A DNA stretch of 64,000 nt from NCBI RefSeq assembly GCF_030867145.1, contig NC_134414.1, forward strand, positions 70,190,814-70,254,813, in the 5' to 3' direction. The first letter of the stretch is position 1; each line of letters opens with the position of its first letter. The notes under the pieces were generated by a model. The model made no database searches. It was not told where the DNA came from and saw only the letters and a list, made by a program, of their open reading frames with translations. This stretch comes from Opisthocomus hoazin. Its lineage: Eukaryota; Chordata; Aves; Opisthocomiformes; Opisthocomidae. A program made the translations under genes and the position numbers. Positions 1-11,366 of this stretch are shown in pieces.

Positions 1-3000
1 AACATGCCATGAATTTTGGGCAAGGAAAGGGGTAACGCGCAGACCGACTGGAGGGCAATCAACTGTTAGGAGTATTTGTAAGAGAACTTACCGGTTATCA
101 GTTTGCTCTCCATCCCCACACCAAGGCGTTCCGATAGCAGCACTTTTCGTAATCGGTGAACGCGCATCCTCACACGTGCATGTCTCGGGCTGAAGCTGTT
201 AGAATTCCTTTAGCCAGTCCAGGTTTCACGTTTATGAGCTGCTTTCATTTTTGCTTGCCTGCTCAAAAGGAATAGCTCTGTAGCAACGGGTTTTTTTAAG
301 CCATGTCTGGTTAGTTTTGCTTGTTCTGCTTTTACTGCCCAGCTTTGTGGTTTTGCAGCTGTACCTGGTGATACATGGTTTCAGTTCAGAATCAGATACC
401 CAGCAGACATTAAAACCAGAGATACCCAAAGGGAGAGGACATTAAATTATTTGGGGAAAAAAAAAAAACCCTTACAAGAGACTCCAAAATAATGACATGG
501 GATCTGATTCCGGGTTTTGTGAAGTCCTAGGTGAGGGGTGTTGTTTCACTGGTGCATGGCAGTATTTTGCTGCGGTGTGTGCAGCTTTCACCTGGGATTC
601 CCATTTCCTGCCTGGATTCCCATCTCAATGCCAACGTTGGGAGAATAACACTCACTGAACTAAAGTGCTGCTCTGAGGTAGTGCAAAGCAAGTAGGTTTC
701 TTCTGGGTACCTGCTACGAAAGCGTGGAAAGAACAGACGTTCTCTTTGCATGGACACTGTCTGCAAATTCCCATGCACAATGTACGCTGTGCCCTTTTGA
801 AGCGGCGGGCGCCGTTTCAGAAAGAGAAGACGAGACTGTTGTATCAATGAGCTTAGACCATGAAGATCTGAACCGGCAAAGGGATCCTCTGTGTATGTAC
901 TCTCACCTTATGCATTGATTTACTGTCCGCATAATAAAGAAATACCTAAAAGCTTAAGTATGATTATTGATTTACAGCAGCGCTTCTGCTACCAAATCAT
1001 AGCAGTTAAAGCACTTAAAACAATTATTTCTGATTTTACCAAGATTCTGCTGTACTTGAGTTATTTTCACGTACTGCTGAAATGTAGCTCGCTCTGGTGT
1101 TCAGAACAGGTATCAATAGTTTCTAACAGTGACGCAGACAAGTTAGGATAGAAAATAGTTTCAAGAATAGGATGAAAATGCAACTTGGATTTGAAGTTTT
1201 GTTAATAAATAACACACACTATAAAAAGAGAACACTGCTCCGTGCAGAGATGTTTTTCACAGTTTCTTGAAGCAGGTATCGACACCCCCACATTTTTGAG
1301 TGTGTGCATTTCCAGCTAGCAGCGGTCAGTCAGACAGGGGACTCTCCTGACAGCGTCACCAGCCAACTTTCACTGATGGCAATGTATGTACTTTTTTAAG
1401 TCAACCACAGCCTAGCTAAATGAGATGACAAATCCGTCAGGCCCAGTACTGATTTGGACCTGGTAGCGCAGCTAGCGACTGTGACACAGCCAGGGATGTG
1501 CATTGTCCCACTGCTATGCACCTCCCGTTTGCCACTTACTGTAAAGGATCAGCTCCGTTTCGTAGTAATCTACCCCTAATAATCAGATGCAGTAAGGCAG
1601 GGGAGTAGTGCGTGTGGTGTCAGATCCTTGGGAGAATTTAGGAAAACGGTGACGTGGACAGGTTCCAGCTATGTGGAAGGGGTCCTGAGGTAAGCCCTGA
1701 AATACTCGAGGTTGTGAAGTCCTCAGTGGTCTGAGCTCCCACTGACCTCAGGAGAGCACGTTCGCCAGGCACAGCGCAGTGCGTTTGGTTGTTGCTGCCG
1801 ACGTCTCCTGGTATGGGTGCGCTCGGATCTACAGCGTACAATTAAGTCGCCTGTTGTTGAAGTCAAATGGCTCATGATAGTCTGTAATGCAATACAGATA
1901 ATAACAGAGCGTATGTGAAAATATTTGGGAAAACATGAAGAGCCTGTAATTTGCTCTTTAGCCCTCAGATGCCTAGGCCTGTTGCAAGATAATTTCCCCA
2001 AATCACCGAGTCGTCTGTAGCAGGAGGTCTCCACCGCAGTAAGTATGGGCATGAGGAATGTCAAAAGTTGCTTAATAGGAAAGAATACAAAATACTTCAC
2101 TGTCTAGGTAGTGTATGTATGCAGGCTGCACACATTGTCTGGGGTTCGTTTGTTTTGCATTGCAGAGCATCTGGGGACACAACTTAATTACAGTGACGGT
2201 GTTCGTTAGCCTTCCTGACAGCGTGGCAATGTGGTCACCATGGTTGGTCTCCAGATGTTCTGGAATTCAGACACCTGGGCCAGCTTACAGAGGTGGGCAA
2301 CACTTTAAAGTTTCCTACCAATTTCTGTGCTAGAGTAAAACCCCCTCAAAAATGGGAATGTCAGGCGTGTTCACCAGCCGAAAACCTGAGCCAATAATGA
2401 CTGTACTGGCGTCAGGGTAACTCCATCTTTCTAGTCTCCCACAGTATGAAAGCTCTCTGATTTTTCAGGAGAAAATTAGACCCTGTTTATTTGCTTCCTT
2501 GTCAGCCTTCCCCAGGTATTTATAGACATTGTCCTGCCTGTGGGGCCCCATTTGGCCTCTGGCCTAACAGTATTTTGTAAGCTCACATGGGGTGAAATGT
2601 TTGTCACGGAACAAGGTTGATTTTTGCTGAGCTGATCTTCTTTTGGAGACAAATTGAGCAAGCGGCTGAAGGCGTGTGTCGTGCCAGTTACTAACTGCTG
2701 TCCCCAGCGTGTCACAGGCTTGCTGTGGCCTTGGTGTTCAGCACCTCGATCTGTCTCTCTTTTTCCTCCTCTGGCAGTGTCTTCTGGGACGTTGAACCTC
2801 CATGACCAGATGAGGGCTTTCTGGAGATACCGCAGGGAACCTCGATGGGGCTGTTGGTAATGATAGAGGAGGTACAAACTGCCGAAAGAAATACGCTGCT
2901 TTTTAAACACAGATGATTCCATAAAACAGAGGAGTGTACCTCAGCTGTCCAGCGAATCCCAGACAAGGCCTTGCGAACAAAACAGAAGGGCAATAGGGAG

Positions 3001-6000
3001 GCTAGTTCCTTGTCCTCAAAACGTGCTGGCACGCCAGTGGTTGATTTGTTGCATCTCTTTGCAAGACATGAGGTCACTGCAAGAGCTATGAACAGGTCGC
3101 AGTTTGTGAAGCTCGGCAATTTCTGGTTTTGTTTCTGCTTACTGCCTTCCTTTGTGACTTATTTCTTCTAAATGAGCAAATGAGTGTGCATGCTCATTAA
3201 ACAGAAATATTTGCACTCATCATCTTCCAGACAGCCCTAACTACAGCTCACTCTCAAGGCACCCTCTTTCAGGCTTTGTAGCTATTCATCACGTTGCAAC
3301 TGCTGTGCCTACGTATTTATCCTCACATAGGCAACGTTCTTCCTCCTCACCCCATGGATTAGTCCACGACCTAGATGCTCTGATCGAGTCTGCTTTCTCT
3401 AGGGCTGCAGTTCCACCTCTTTCTCCTCTCCTTTTCCCAGCCCTTTCCTTGTGCTGGCACTGGCTTCTGCTTGACCCTTCCCCAAGCCAGCTGAGCTTGA
3501 TGAGCTGATGAAAAACTAACTCAACAGCGACAGTGAGTACTTTTCTGCTGGTTTTGTGATCAGCACAGAGGAGGCTGATGGAGCGGCCTGTGGCTGGGGC
3601 CACCGATCTTCAGTTCCATGGGGCTTCAGCTGGGCAGCGCTGACTGCTCGCAGCAGTGAGGTGCATGGTCCCTTGCTTCCCCTCGGCAGGTGTCCCTGCT
3701 CTGTCCCCTCGTCAAACTTTGCAGCTCTTGGAGCACCTCGGTTGTGTGCCTGTTTTCCTCCATCAGGATTGAACAAGCGTATCACTGTATTACTTCTGCC
3801 TGGTAGGTGTCCAAATCACAGCGCACTGAAAATGAGATGGGTAAATCAACCAGCCTGAGGATCATGGAGCAGCCTGACATGGATAATTAGAATTTGCCTG
3901 TGTTACAGGCAACCAAAAAGAAGATCTCAAATAGAAACCATGAGTAAACCCGTGCTGTAGATGCAGCCACCGAGCTGGAGTAAACTCTTCCCTTATGCAC
4001 AGATGCTAGAGATGAAGATGAAAATAGGGGCTCAGGAGGAACTCCCCACTTAACTCTTCTGTAGGAAGTTAGTTTAGCCTTCGTTGCTCAGCTGTGAGTC
4101 AAGACCTCAAATCAGCTTTCTTCAGCGAGGAATCTGAGTTTGTGAACAGCCGGCAGCCAGCACCTTGTGGAGGGAGCAGCTCTGCTGTGGACCACACCAC
4201 CAGGCAGCCTGATTCTCTCCTTACTAGTACTTCCCACTCGCCAAAATCATCCGAGTCCTCCAGTATTTTGTACTTATCTACATAGATTGATATGTGTTAC
4301 TGCATGAAGGAATCACTGCTCTAGTTTTTCCAGACATCCTTCTATATGAAAGAGAAAACTTCTTTCCTGAATTTCAGGGGGCTTAGTGTGGATGTACTTA
4401 CCAAATGACATGGAAATAGAGGATAGGGAGCTTGATCAGAAAGTAAGCAATGGTGATTCAAAGAGATCACAATGCAAGAAGTTCTAGTAAGTGCACAAAA
4501 TGTGAGTTTTGCATAGATTTCTTTTTTCTAACTGCAGCATTTTAAGGTCTAATGAGACTCCATCAACACATGAGAACCAAAGGCTATCCTACTATTCTAT
4601 CATGTCCCTGGAGTTTGATAGGGCACTGCGCGTGAATGTGCACAGAGGTCTATATGCCTACAAGAAGTTACAGAATTAAGGCCTATAAAACGATGTATTA
4701 GGTTTTCACTCTTTCCAGCATCATGAAAGGGATGGAGTAAGTTAGCTGGTAGTACGACAGAAATTGCTTTAGTTCTTACAAACTCATCAGGACTCTTGTT
4801 CTTGTGATAAACAGATCCAAGTATCTATGAGAAACCCTACAGGCTGCCGCAGCCCGTGAATGGGAATCTGAGTGCAGGTTTGGCAGAATCAGATGGCACC
4901 GTCCTAGAGACTAGTAGTGACATGGGAGCCAAAATGAATGCAACTTGTGACCTTTAAATGTGAAGTTATTTTCACAACACAGGCTTGTGACAGTTAGAAG
5001 AACTTCATTTTCATTTGCAAGTTCAATACTGTCATCATGTGAAAAAGCAACACATACAGAAGAACAGACCTGTGTTTTCAGTTGAGCCCACCTTGTCACT
5101 ATTGACATTCATGCATATCAAGTATCTTCTGCATTTTATACCTTAATTTTAAGTTGTTTCTCTAGGCTGTGAGCCATAGCTATTCCCTATGAAGAAATTC
5201 ATGCGGTGCCAAGCTTGTCATCATTGTTTCTGGTCAGGAAGAAAAGGCCACTGAAAAGTGTCACAGACAACTTTGCCTCAGGGCAAAATCACATCCAGCC
5301 AGGAGTTACACTTTGTCCTGCCTCCAGCCCTGTCACTACACACTTTTATTTCACCTCTTGGCTGGATGAGCCACTGTGATCCCCTTTTTTCCTTCCTCTT
5401 TGAACTCCTCCCCACCCATACTGGCAGTATGCAGAGAGAAGTGGGGCTTGTCCTCCGGGCGCTTGTTGAAGGTCAAAAGAATTTAACTGAATCTGGCAGT
5501 AAAGCACAGCTGTCCTCTTTTTATCCCCTTACAGAAACATAACATTGTGACATTCAAAGTGTAAACTGATCACTGTGAAATGAAATTTATCACAAAAATT
5601 TCTCCTAAAAGCATGGAACCCCTTCATGGGCTCTTGCTTCATCTGCCTACATCTGGCCCTTGGGCGAGGGATGCACCGACTATTGGTGGATAATAGAACT
5701 TATTTAGAAAGGAAATATTAATTTAATTAGGAGTGTAAAGACAGTCATGATTTACTTACATGTGTAAATATGGGACTTGGTGATTAAGAAAAGAAGGGAT
5801 GATCATAATGGAATTTAGAATATGCAAATACAATTGATCTCAGCATGGTTTTGGAGAGTAATACTGGAATTTTTTGCTCAAGTTGGTAGTCTTCAAACTA
5901 CAAACTTACTGTATAAAATTTTCAAGTCCTCTTGTAGTCCTAGTTTAGAACTAGAAAAAAGGACGCTGTGATGATTTTGTTAGCAACAGTTACTTCTACA

Positions 6001-7090
6001 ACAGAAAATCCTTCCCTCCTAGAGTATGAAAGTGGGCTTCTTAGCTGCTCTCTGACTTGTATGAAGAGACAAAGAACATGCAGTATTTCAGATTTGCGTT
6101 GACAGCTAGTTAGTTGGTTGGACATTCACTGTATTAGATATTATATCTAGGCACTAAAGCCTACTGAAACAACCCTAAGGTTTATGAAAACCATTTCAAA
6201 CACAGCATAAGGGCAACATCATTACATTTCAAACATTGCCACACTGTAATATCCTGCAGAGAGTTTACATAAAGATGGTGCATTCAGAATTTCCTATTGT
6301 TCTATGTCTTTTACCATGTATTTATGATTAAAATAAAGTGCACCACTCCCCAGTGCATCCCTTTACATCACAGTGTTTCTGGAATTCATTTCTGTGTCAT
6401 TCTTTCAAGCACATTTTCAATTTCACTATTTAGAAATTTGCTGTTGATTGATCTTATGAAACTGTTCTGTTTTGCTTTTACCCTTTCTGCTTTAATAACC
6501 AAGTTTTTCAGCATTACTCACCTTGGGTAGTCCAGAAGTCTTATTGAGATCAGTGCAACTATTCATAGCCAAGGTATAAATAAGGATGACAGGATTTGAC
6601 CTTCAGCCACCTCAAAAAAATATTCTCCCATCTAATTATATAGATATAATCTTGCTCTAAATTCAAGAGCAAAAATACTTTAAAATCACCTTTGACAAAG
6701 AGTGTCTACTGTTTGCAGCTGAAGCTTTTTTCTCCTGCTATAAATACAACTATCCTCTGTGTAGTTCTGTTGTGGGAAAAATTTGATGAAAATGATGTTT
6801 CCTGAAGCAGTATCTTTTTGGCACTTTGTTTCTGAGTTGCTAGGAATTGTATGCTACTGTTTTGACATCTTTCCAGACTGTAGACACTGCTGTGTTTCTT
6901 GGGAGCCTGGGAAGTCACCTAGAAATGAAACCTGTTGTTGCCCTTTATAAGAGCAAGTTGCTGAAGTAATTGCTTTAGTACCTCCTGATCTGGCTTCAGC
7001 TCTGAAAATATTATCTGAAAATTTGCTTGCTTGATTTTTTGCATTTGAAATGCCAAGTGGGAGGTAAATATAAATGCAGATTGCCTTTCT
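1..7090. other. Intergenic DNA without a recognised gene
   Basis: No open frame in this stretch resembles a known protein family. All frames are short and overlap on both strands, as expected by chance. The only exon-like signal is on the minus strand near the left edge (92-189), described separately. Base composition is moderate, with a short A-run near 460-471. No tRNA, CRISPR or complete mobile element was recognised. Confidence 0.6.
92..189 (-). other. Possible minus-strand exon (weak)
   Basis: On the minus strand a consensus splice donor (CCG|GTAAGT, junction between 92 and 91) follows a 98-nt stretch. On its other side that stretch is preceded by CTTCAG, a weak acceptor with little pyrimidine tract. 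An ATG at 167-165 opens a frame of 25 codons that runs to the donor in phase 1, beginning MRVHRLRKVL. The stretch keeps several CpG dinucleotides, unlike most of its surroundings. I do not recognise the peptide. It is not the start of RAB20, the minus-strand neighbour of NAXD in human. It may be a non-coding exon or chance. Confidence 0.18.
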
Positions 7091-7094
7091 TTGG

Positions 7095-8908
7095 CTAGGC
7101 ACATACAATCCAGGAGGTTCCTGCCAAGCACTGATGAGAACATTTTGACACAGGTGGTGGAGGAGCCAACGAGGAGAGGTGTGCTGCTGGATCTTGTACT
7201 GACAAACAAAAACAGACTGCTAGAGGATGTGAAGGTGGGGGGCAGCCTTGGCTGCAGGGACCATGAGATGGTAGAATTCAGGATCCTGCGTGGAGGAAGC
7301 AGGGCAATAAGTAGGATCACAGCCTTGGACTTCAGGAGAGCTAACTTTGACTTCTTCAAGGACCTACTTGGAGGAATCCCATGGGTTAGGGCTCTAGAAG
7401 GTAGGGGGGTCCAAGAGAGCTGGATACTATTCAAGCATCACTTCCTCCATGCTCAAGATCAGTGCATCCCCATGAGCAAGAAATCAAGCAAAGGAGGCAG
7501 GAGACCTGCATGGGTAAGCAAGAAGCTTCTAGCAAAACTCAAATGGAAGAAGAAGGTCTATAGAATGTGGAAAGAGGGACAGGCTACTTGGGAAGAACAT
7601 AGGAATGTTGTCAGAGTATGCAGGGAAGCAACAAGGAAGGGTAAGGTCCACCTGGGATTAAATCTGGCAAGGGATGTCAAAGACAACAAGAAGGGCTGCT
7701 TCAAGTATATCAGTAGCAAACAAAAGACTACGAAAATGTGGGTCCGCCGCTGAATGAGATGGGTGCCCCAGTGATGGAGGATACAGAGGAGATGGAGTTA
7801 CTGAATGCCTTCTTTGCTTCAGTCTTTAGTGCTAAGGCTGGCCCTCAGGCACCCCAGTCCGTGGAGGTAAGAGAGAAAGCCTGGAGAAAGGATGACCTTC
7901 CCTTGGTTGAGGAGGATTGGGTTAGAGATCATTTAAGCAAACTGGACACCCACAAATCCATGGGCCCCAATGGGATGCACCCACGAGTGCTGAGGGAGCT
8001 GGCAGATGTCACTGCTAAGTCACTCTCCATCATCTTTGAAAGGTCCTGGAGAGCAGGAGAAGTGCCTCAGGACTGGAGGAAATCCAATGTCGCTCCAGTC
8101 TTAAAAAGGGGCAAGAAGGAGGACCCAGGGAACTACAGGCTGGCCAGATTCACCTCCATCCCGGGAAAGATGATGGAACAGCTCATTCTGTATGTCACCT
8201 CTAAGAAGGTTCTAAAATAAGCTTATCAGGAGCAGTCAGGATGGATTCACCAAGGGGAAATCATGCTTGGCCAATCCAATAGCCTTTTATGATGGCATGA
8301 CTGGCTGGGTAGGCAAGGAGAGAGCAGTGGATGTTGTCTACCTCAGCTTCAGCAAGGCTTTTCATACCATCTCCCATAACAACCTCCTAGGGAAGCTCAG
8401 GAAGTGTGGGCTGGATGAGTGGTCAGTGAGGTGGATTGAGAACTGGCTGAATGGCAGAGCTCAGAGGGTTGTCATCAGCAGCACCGAGTCTAGTTGGAGG
8501 CCGGTAACTAGTGGTGTCCCCCAGGGGTCAGTACTGGGCCCAGTCTTGTTCAACTTCTTCATCAATGACCTGGATGAAGAGTTAGAGTGCACCCTCAGCA
8601 AGTTTGCTGATGATACAAAATTGGGAAGAGAGGCGGATACACTGGAAGGCTGTGCTACCATCCAGCAAGACCTGGACAGGCTGGAGAGTTGGGCGCAGAG
8701 GAACCTGATGAAGTTCAACAAGGGCAAGTGCAGGGTCCTGCACCTGGGAAGGAACAACCCCATGCACCAGTGCAGGCTCGGGATGGACCCGCTGGAGAGC
8801 AGCTCTGTGGAGAGGGATCTGGGAGTGCTGGTGGATGACAAGTTGACCATGAGCCAGCAGTGTGCCCTGGTTGCCAAGAAGGCCAGTGGCATCCTGGGAT
8901 GCATTTAG
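7095..8908 (+). pseudogene. Broken CR1 ORF2 (RT) coding relic
   Basis: This is the coding part of the CR1 element described in the neighbouring entry. Three open segments in alternating frames cover the end of the apurinic-type endonuclease domain and most of the RT fingers and palm. At least two indels (near 7735 and near 8220) and several nonsense codons prevent a full product. It is a relic of a LINE and not a host gene. The minus-strand frames over the same interval are shadows. Confidence 0.9.
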
Positions 8909-9011
8909 AGGACTGCGGCCAGCAGGTTGAGCGAGGTTCTCCTCCCCCTCTACTCTGCCCTAGGGAGGCCCCATCTGGAGTACTGTGTCTAGTTCTGGGC
9001 TCCCCAGTTTC
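7095..9011 (+). mobile_element. CR1 LINE fragment with degenerate ORF2 (endonuclease end and reverse transcriptase)
   Basis: The + strand encodes, in pieces, the C-terminal end of the CR1 endonuclease and then the reverse transcriptase. The first open piece runs to a stop at 7751-7753 and starts with the RRGVLLDLVLTN region. The second runs about 7738-8220 in a shifted frame and contains the KLDTHKSMGPNGMHPRVL segment. The third runs about 8222-8908 back in the first frame and carries the RT motifs [11 protein letters not shown] (about 8510-8545) and FADDTKLG (about 8600-8625), the FADD being the catalytic aspartate box. There are two frame changes and in-frame stops at 7753, 8220 and 8908, so it is inactive. 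It lacks the 5' half and stops at CTCCCCAGTT without the usual 3' end. Confidence 0.93.
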
Positions 9012-10894
9012 TCTCTATTATGAGATTATTTTTTTCATAGAATGTGAATTATATGTATCCTTTTAACACACTGAGAAAACAGCTTCTGTGAGATAGAGGA
9101 AGTTGCAGAAATTATTAATGCTTGTTGATATTTTATCTAAATGCCTAATTTAAACAGAAGTGCTGGGTGAAACTCATTCCAGATTTAATATGATGTAATC
9201 TAATTGACTTCAAACACCTGCTTGTGTCAAAGCTGGTCTGTTTAAGGAGTAAAAATAATAGAGTAAAGACCACTTTTAGAACATATTGGAGATGTTAATG
9301 TAAGATATTATCATTGCAGAAAGCTTGTTCCTATTTAATTCAAATAAAGAAGCTTGTAATTCTCTAAAGCTCAGATGAGATTACCATAAAATAACATAGC
9401 AAGGTTGCTATTCTTAGATCAGAAAAAGGATAAAGGAGAAAATTAATTTACTACAGACAAATTAAACTGAATGGAAAAAATAATTGAAATTAAAAGGTGA
9501 AACAAAAGGTGATTTGTCCAAAAGAGAAGAGAGAGGATACAAAGTGTAAAACAAAAGCTTCTTTATAGAATACCTACATGGGAAACGAGCATGGAAGAGG
9601 GTAAAAGAACAACAAATTGGAATATCCACTCTGGTTGGAAGACATCAGTGACTGTAGAAAAAGATTTCCACACTCAGTGAAACAGCAAGTAGGGATAACC
9701 TGATCATACAGCCTGTTGCTGGTCAGCTGAGTGCTGAAGTATTTTCTTAGCTCTTGGGAATACCATTAACAGCTAAAAGCCTACCTAAATGAAGCCTATG
9801 CTAAAATTCTTCAGTGAAGAAGGATGGACTTGAATTTAAATTCTATTACGAGTTTTTGATTAGGGTTATAAATTAGCTAATTTGTGGACATATGGAAAAT
9901 GGATAATAGCAAAAGGAAATGAAAAACAATAGAGTACAAATGGAGAAATCACAGTGAACAGTTGTAAGCTCTGTTCTTCAGAGCAGGCAGAAAAAAATCC
10001 ATCCATTTCAACGAGCTTCAGGTCAAAGCCTGTGTTTTGATAGATAAGGTACGCAAGTTCACAATGTGTTTATATTCATTGTAAGTACATCTTGTGATCA
10101 TGAAAGAGAAAAGATTTATAACAAAGCTTTGTGTGAAGTTGTATTGTAACAACTTGAAACTCAAGGCATTTTTAAATCTGAAGAATCGGCAATCCAGGGA
10201 ATGGAAGTGGAGTTTGTTCTCCAGCTAAATCATTTACCTCATTGCCTCTGTCCTCAAATTGCCAATACAAAGGATGAAAAACTAGTGGGAAGCCTGCAAT
10301 AGTGAGAGTAACCATTACAATCTTGTGGTAGAAAGTTTAAAACCAAAGGAAGTAATTGTTTTTTCTCAGTGCGTGATTACATTGCAGAACTCCTTGCCTT
10401 GTGGAGGCCAAAAGTTAAAAAAAAAGGTTAGACTAATGGAAATCAGAAAGTCCCAAAGCTGCTAATTCTCAGACCCTTGCAGCATTTACCAGGAAAGAGC
10501 TCCTGTACGCTTGCTCTGTTTCCCACCTGAATCCTCCTCACCTCTGTGAGAGGAATGGTTTTATGAAGCAGCTCCTGAACTGCTGCAGTTACATATAAAC
10601 ATAAACTGGAATTTGGGTCAGATTGTCTTAAAGCATTAATCTAAAAGCTGTGGCATTTCAGGAGATGAAAATGATGGCTCATTTGTCCCTTCTGTGGGAC
10701 GCTGAGATTTTGAGGTGCGGTCAGGATAGGACATGGCTGTAGAAAGGGGCTGCAAAGGTCCCCCAGATGCTGGGCTAACTTGTCCTCTAGTATAAATTAG
10801 ACCCACATGAAGGCTACCAGCTGTCCAAGGCTTGATTTTTCAAGTTTTTGAGTAACAAGCCATAGGTGCTCTCTTGCTTGTCAGTTATGGGCTG
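9012..10894. other. AT-rich intergenic DNA, nothing recognised
   Basis: This is AT-rich sequence with no open frame of note and no repeat I recognise. It begins at the abrupt 3' break of the CR1 element and ends at the target duplication of the solo LTR. Confidence 0.6.
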
Positions 10895-10898
10895 GAAG
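10895..10898. repeat. Target-site duplication, left copy (GAAG)
   Basis: GAAG directly precedes the LTR's TGAT start. The same four bases follow the LTR's ATCA end at 11363-11366. A match this short could arise by chance, but both copies abut an inverted TGAT/ATCA terminus. Confidence 0.55.
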
Positions 10899-11362
10899 TG
10901 ATAACTGTAAATGTAACAAATGTAACATGTAGGGGATGTTATCACTTCAGGTGGTCAGAAACAAGTCTTGGTTCTTTGTGAATAATTGGGATAGTTGCAA
11001 GACAAGGGACTCCTGAATAATCCCTTTAGGCGCCTGGGCCTTGGGAGAACAGGTATGCAAACTACAGAGATAAGGAGGCTGCAGGATAATCTGAAGACCC
11101 CTGCCGAGAGACGCCAAACAAACATGTGCGATGGACATTACCATATATTAATGAATTCTCGGAAAAGCCATTACTATGATAAACATTTCTTGGAAATGTA
11201 ATGAATATGTATGTTAACATAGCATAAATACCTAGTAACTGTGTCTCTTCGGTGCACACGTTTGGAGGAGAGATCCCCCGTGTGCCCGGCGCCGCAATAA
11301 AGAATACCTGCTTAATAGTCTGCCGACTATTGAGTCTTCAATTCCGGCTTTTCACGGCATCA
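10899..11362 (+). mobile_element. Solo LTR of an avian endogenous retrovirus (464 bp)
   Basis: The element starts TGATAAC and ends GGCATCA, giving a TGAT/ATCA terminal inverted repeat. It is flanked by a 4-bp duplication (GAAG). Inside, in + orientation, are a TATA-like box (CATAAATA, about 11223-11230), a GC-rich stretch typical of an LTR R region (about 11250-11295) and a polyadenylation signal AATAAA at 11296-11301 followed by a short U5. No primer-binding site, gag, pol or env sequence follows, so it is a solo LTR left by recombination between two LTRs. A 4-bp duplication is what ERV1-type integrases usually make, but I cannot assign the family firmly. Confidence 0.75.
11296..11301 (+). 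promoter_or_regulatory. LTR polyadenylation signal AATAAA
   Basis: A canonical hexamer lies 61 bp before the LTR end, at the position expected near the R/U5 boundary. It fixes the LTR orientation as +. Confidence 0.7.
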
Positions 11363-11366
11363 GAAG
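11363..11366. repeat. Target-site duplication, right copy (GAAG)
   Basis: This is the right-hand partner of the GAAG at 10895-10898 and directly follows the LTR's terminal CA. Confidence 0.55.
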
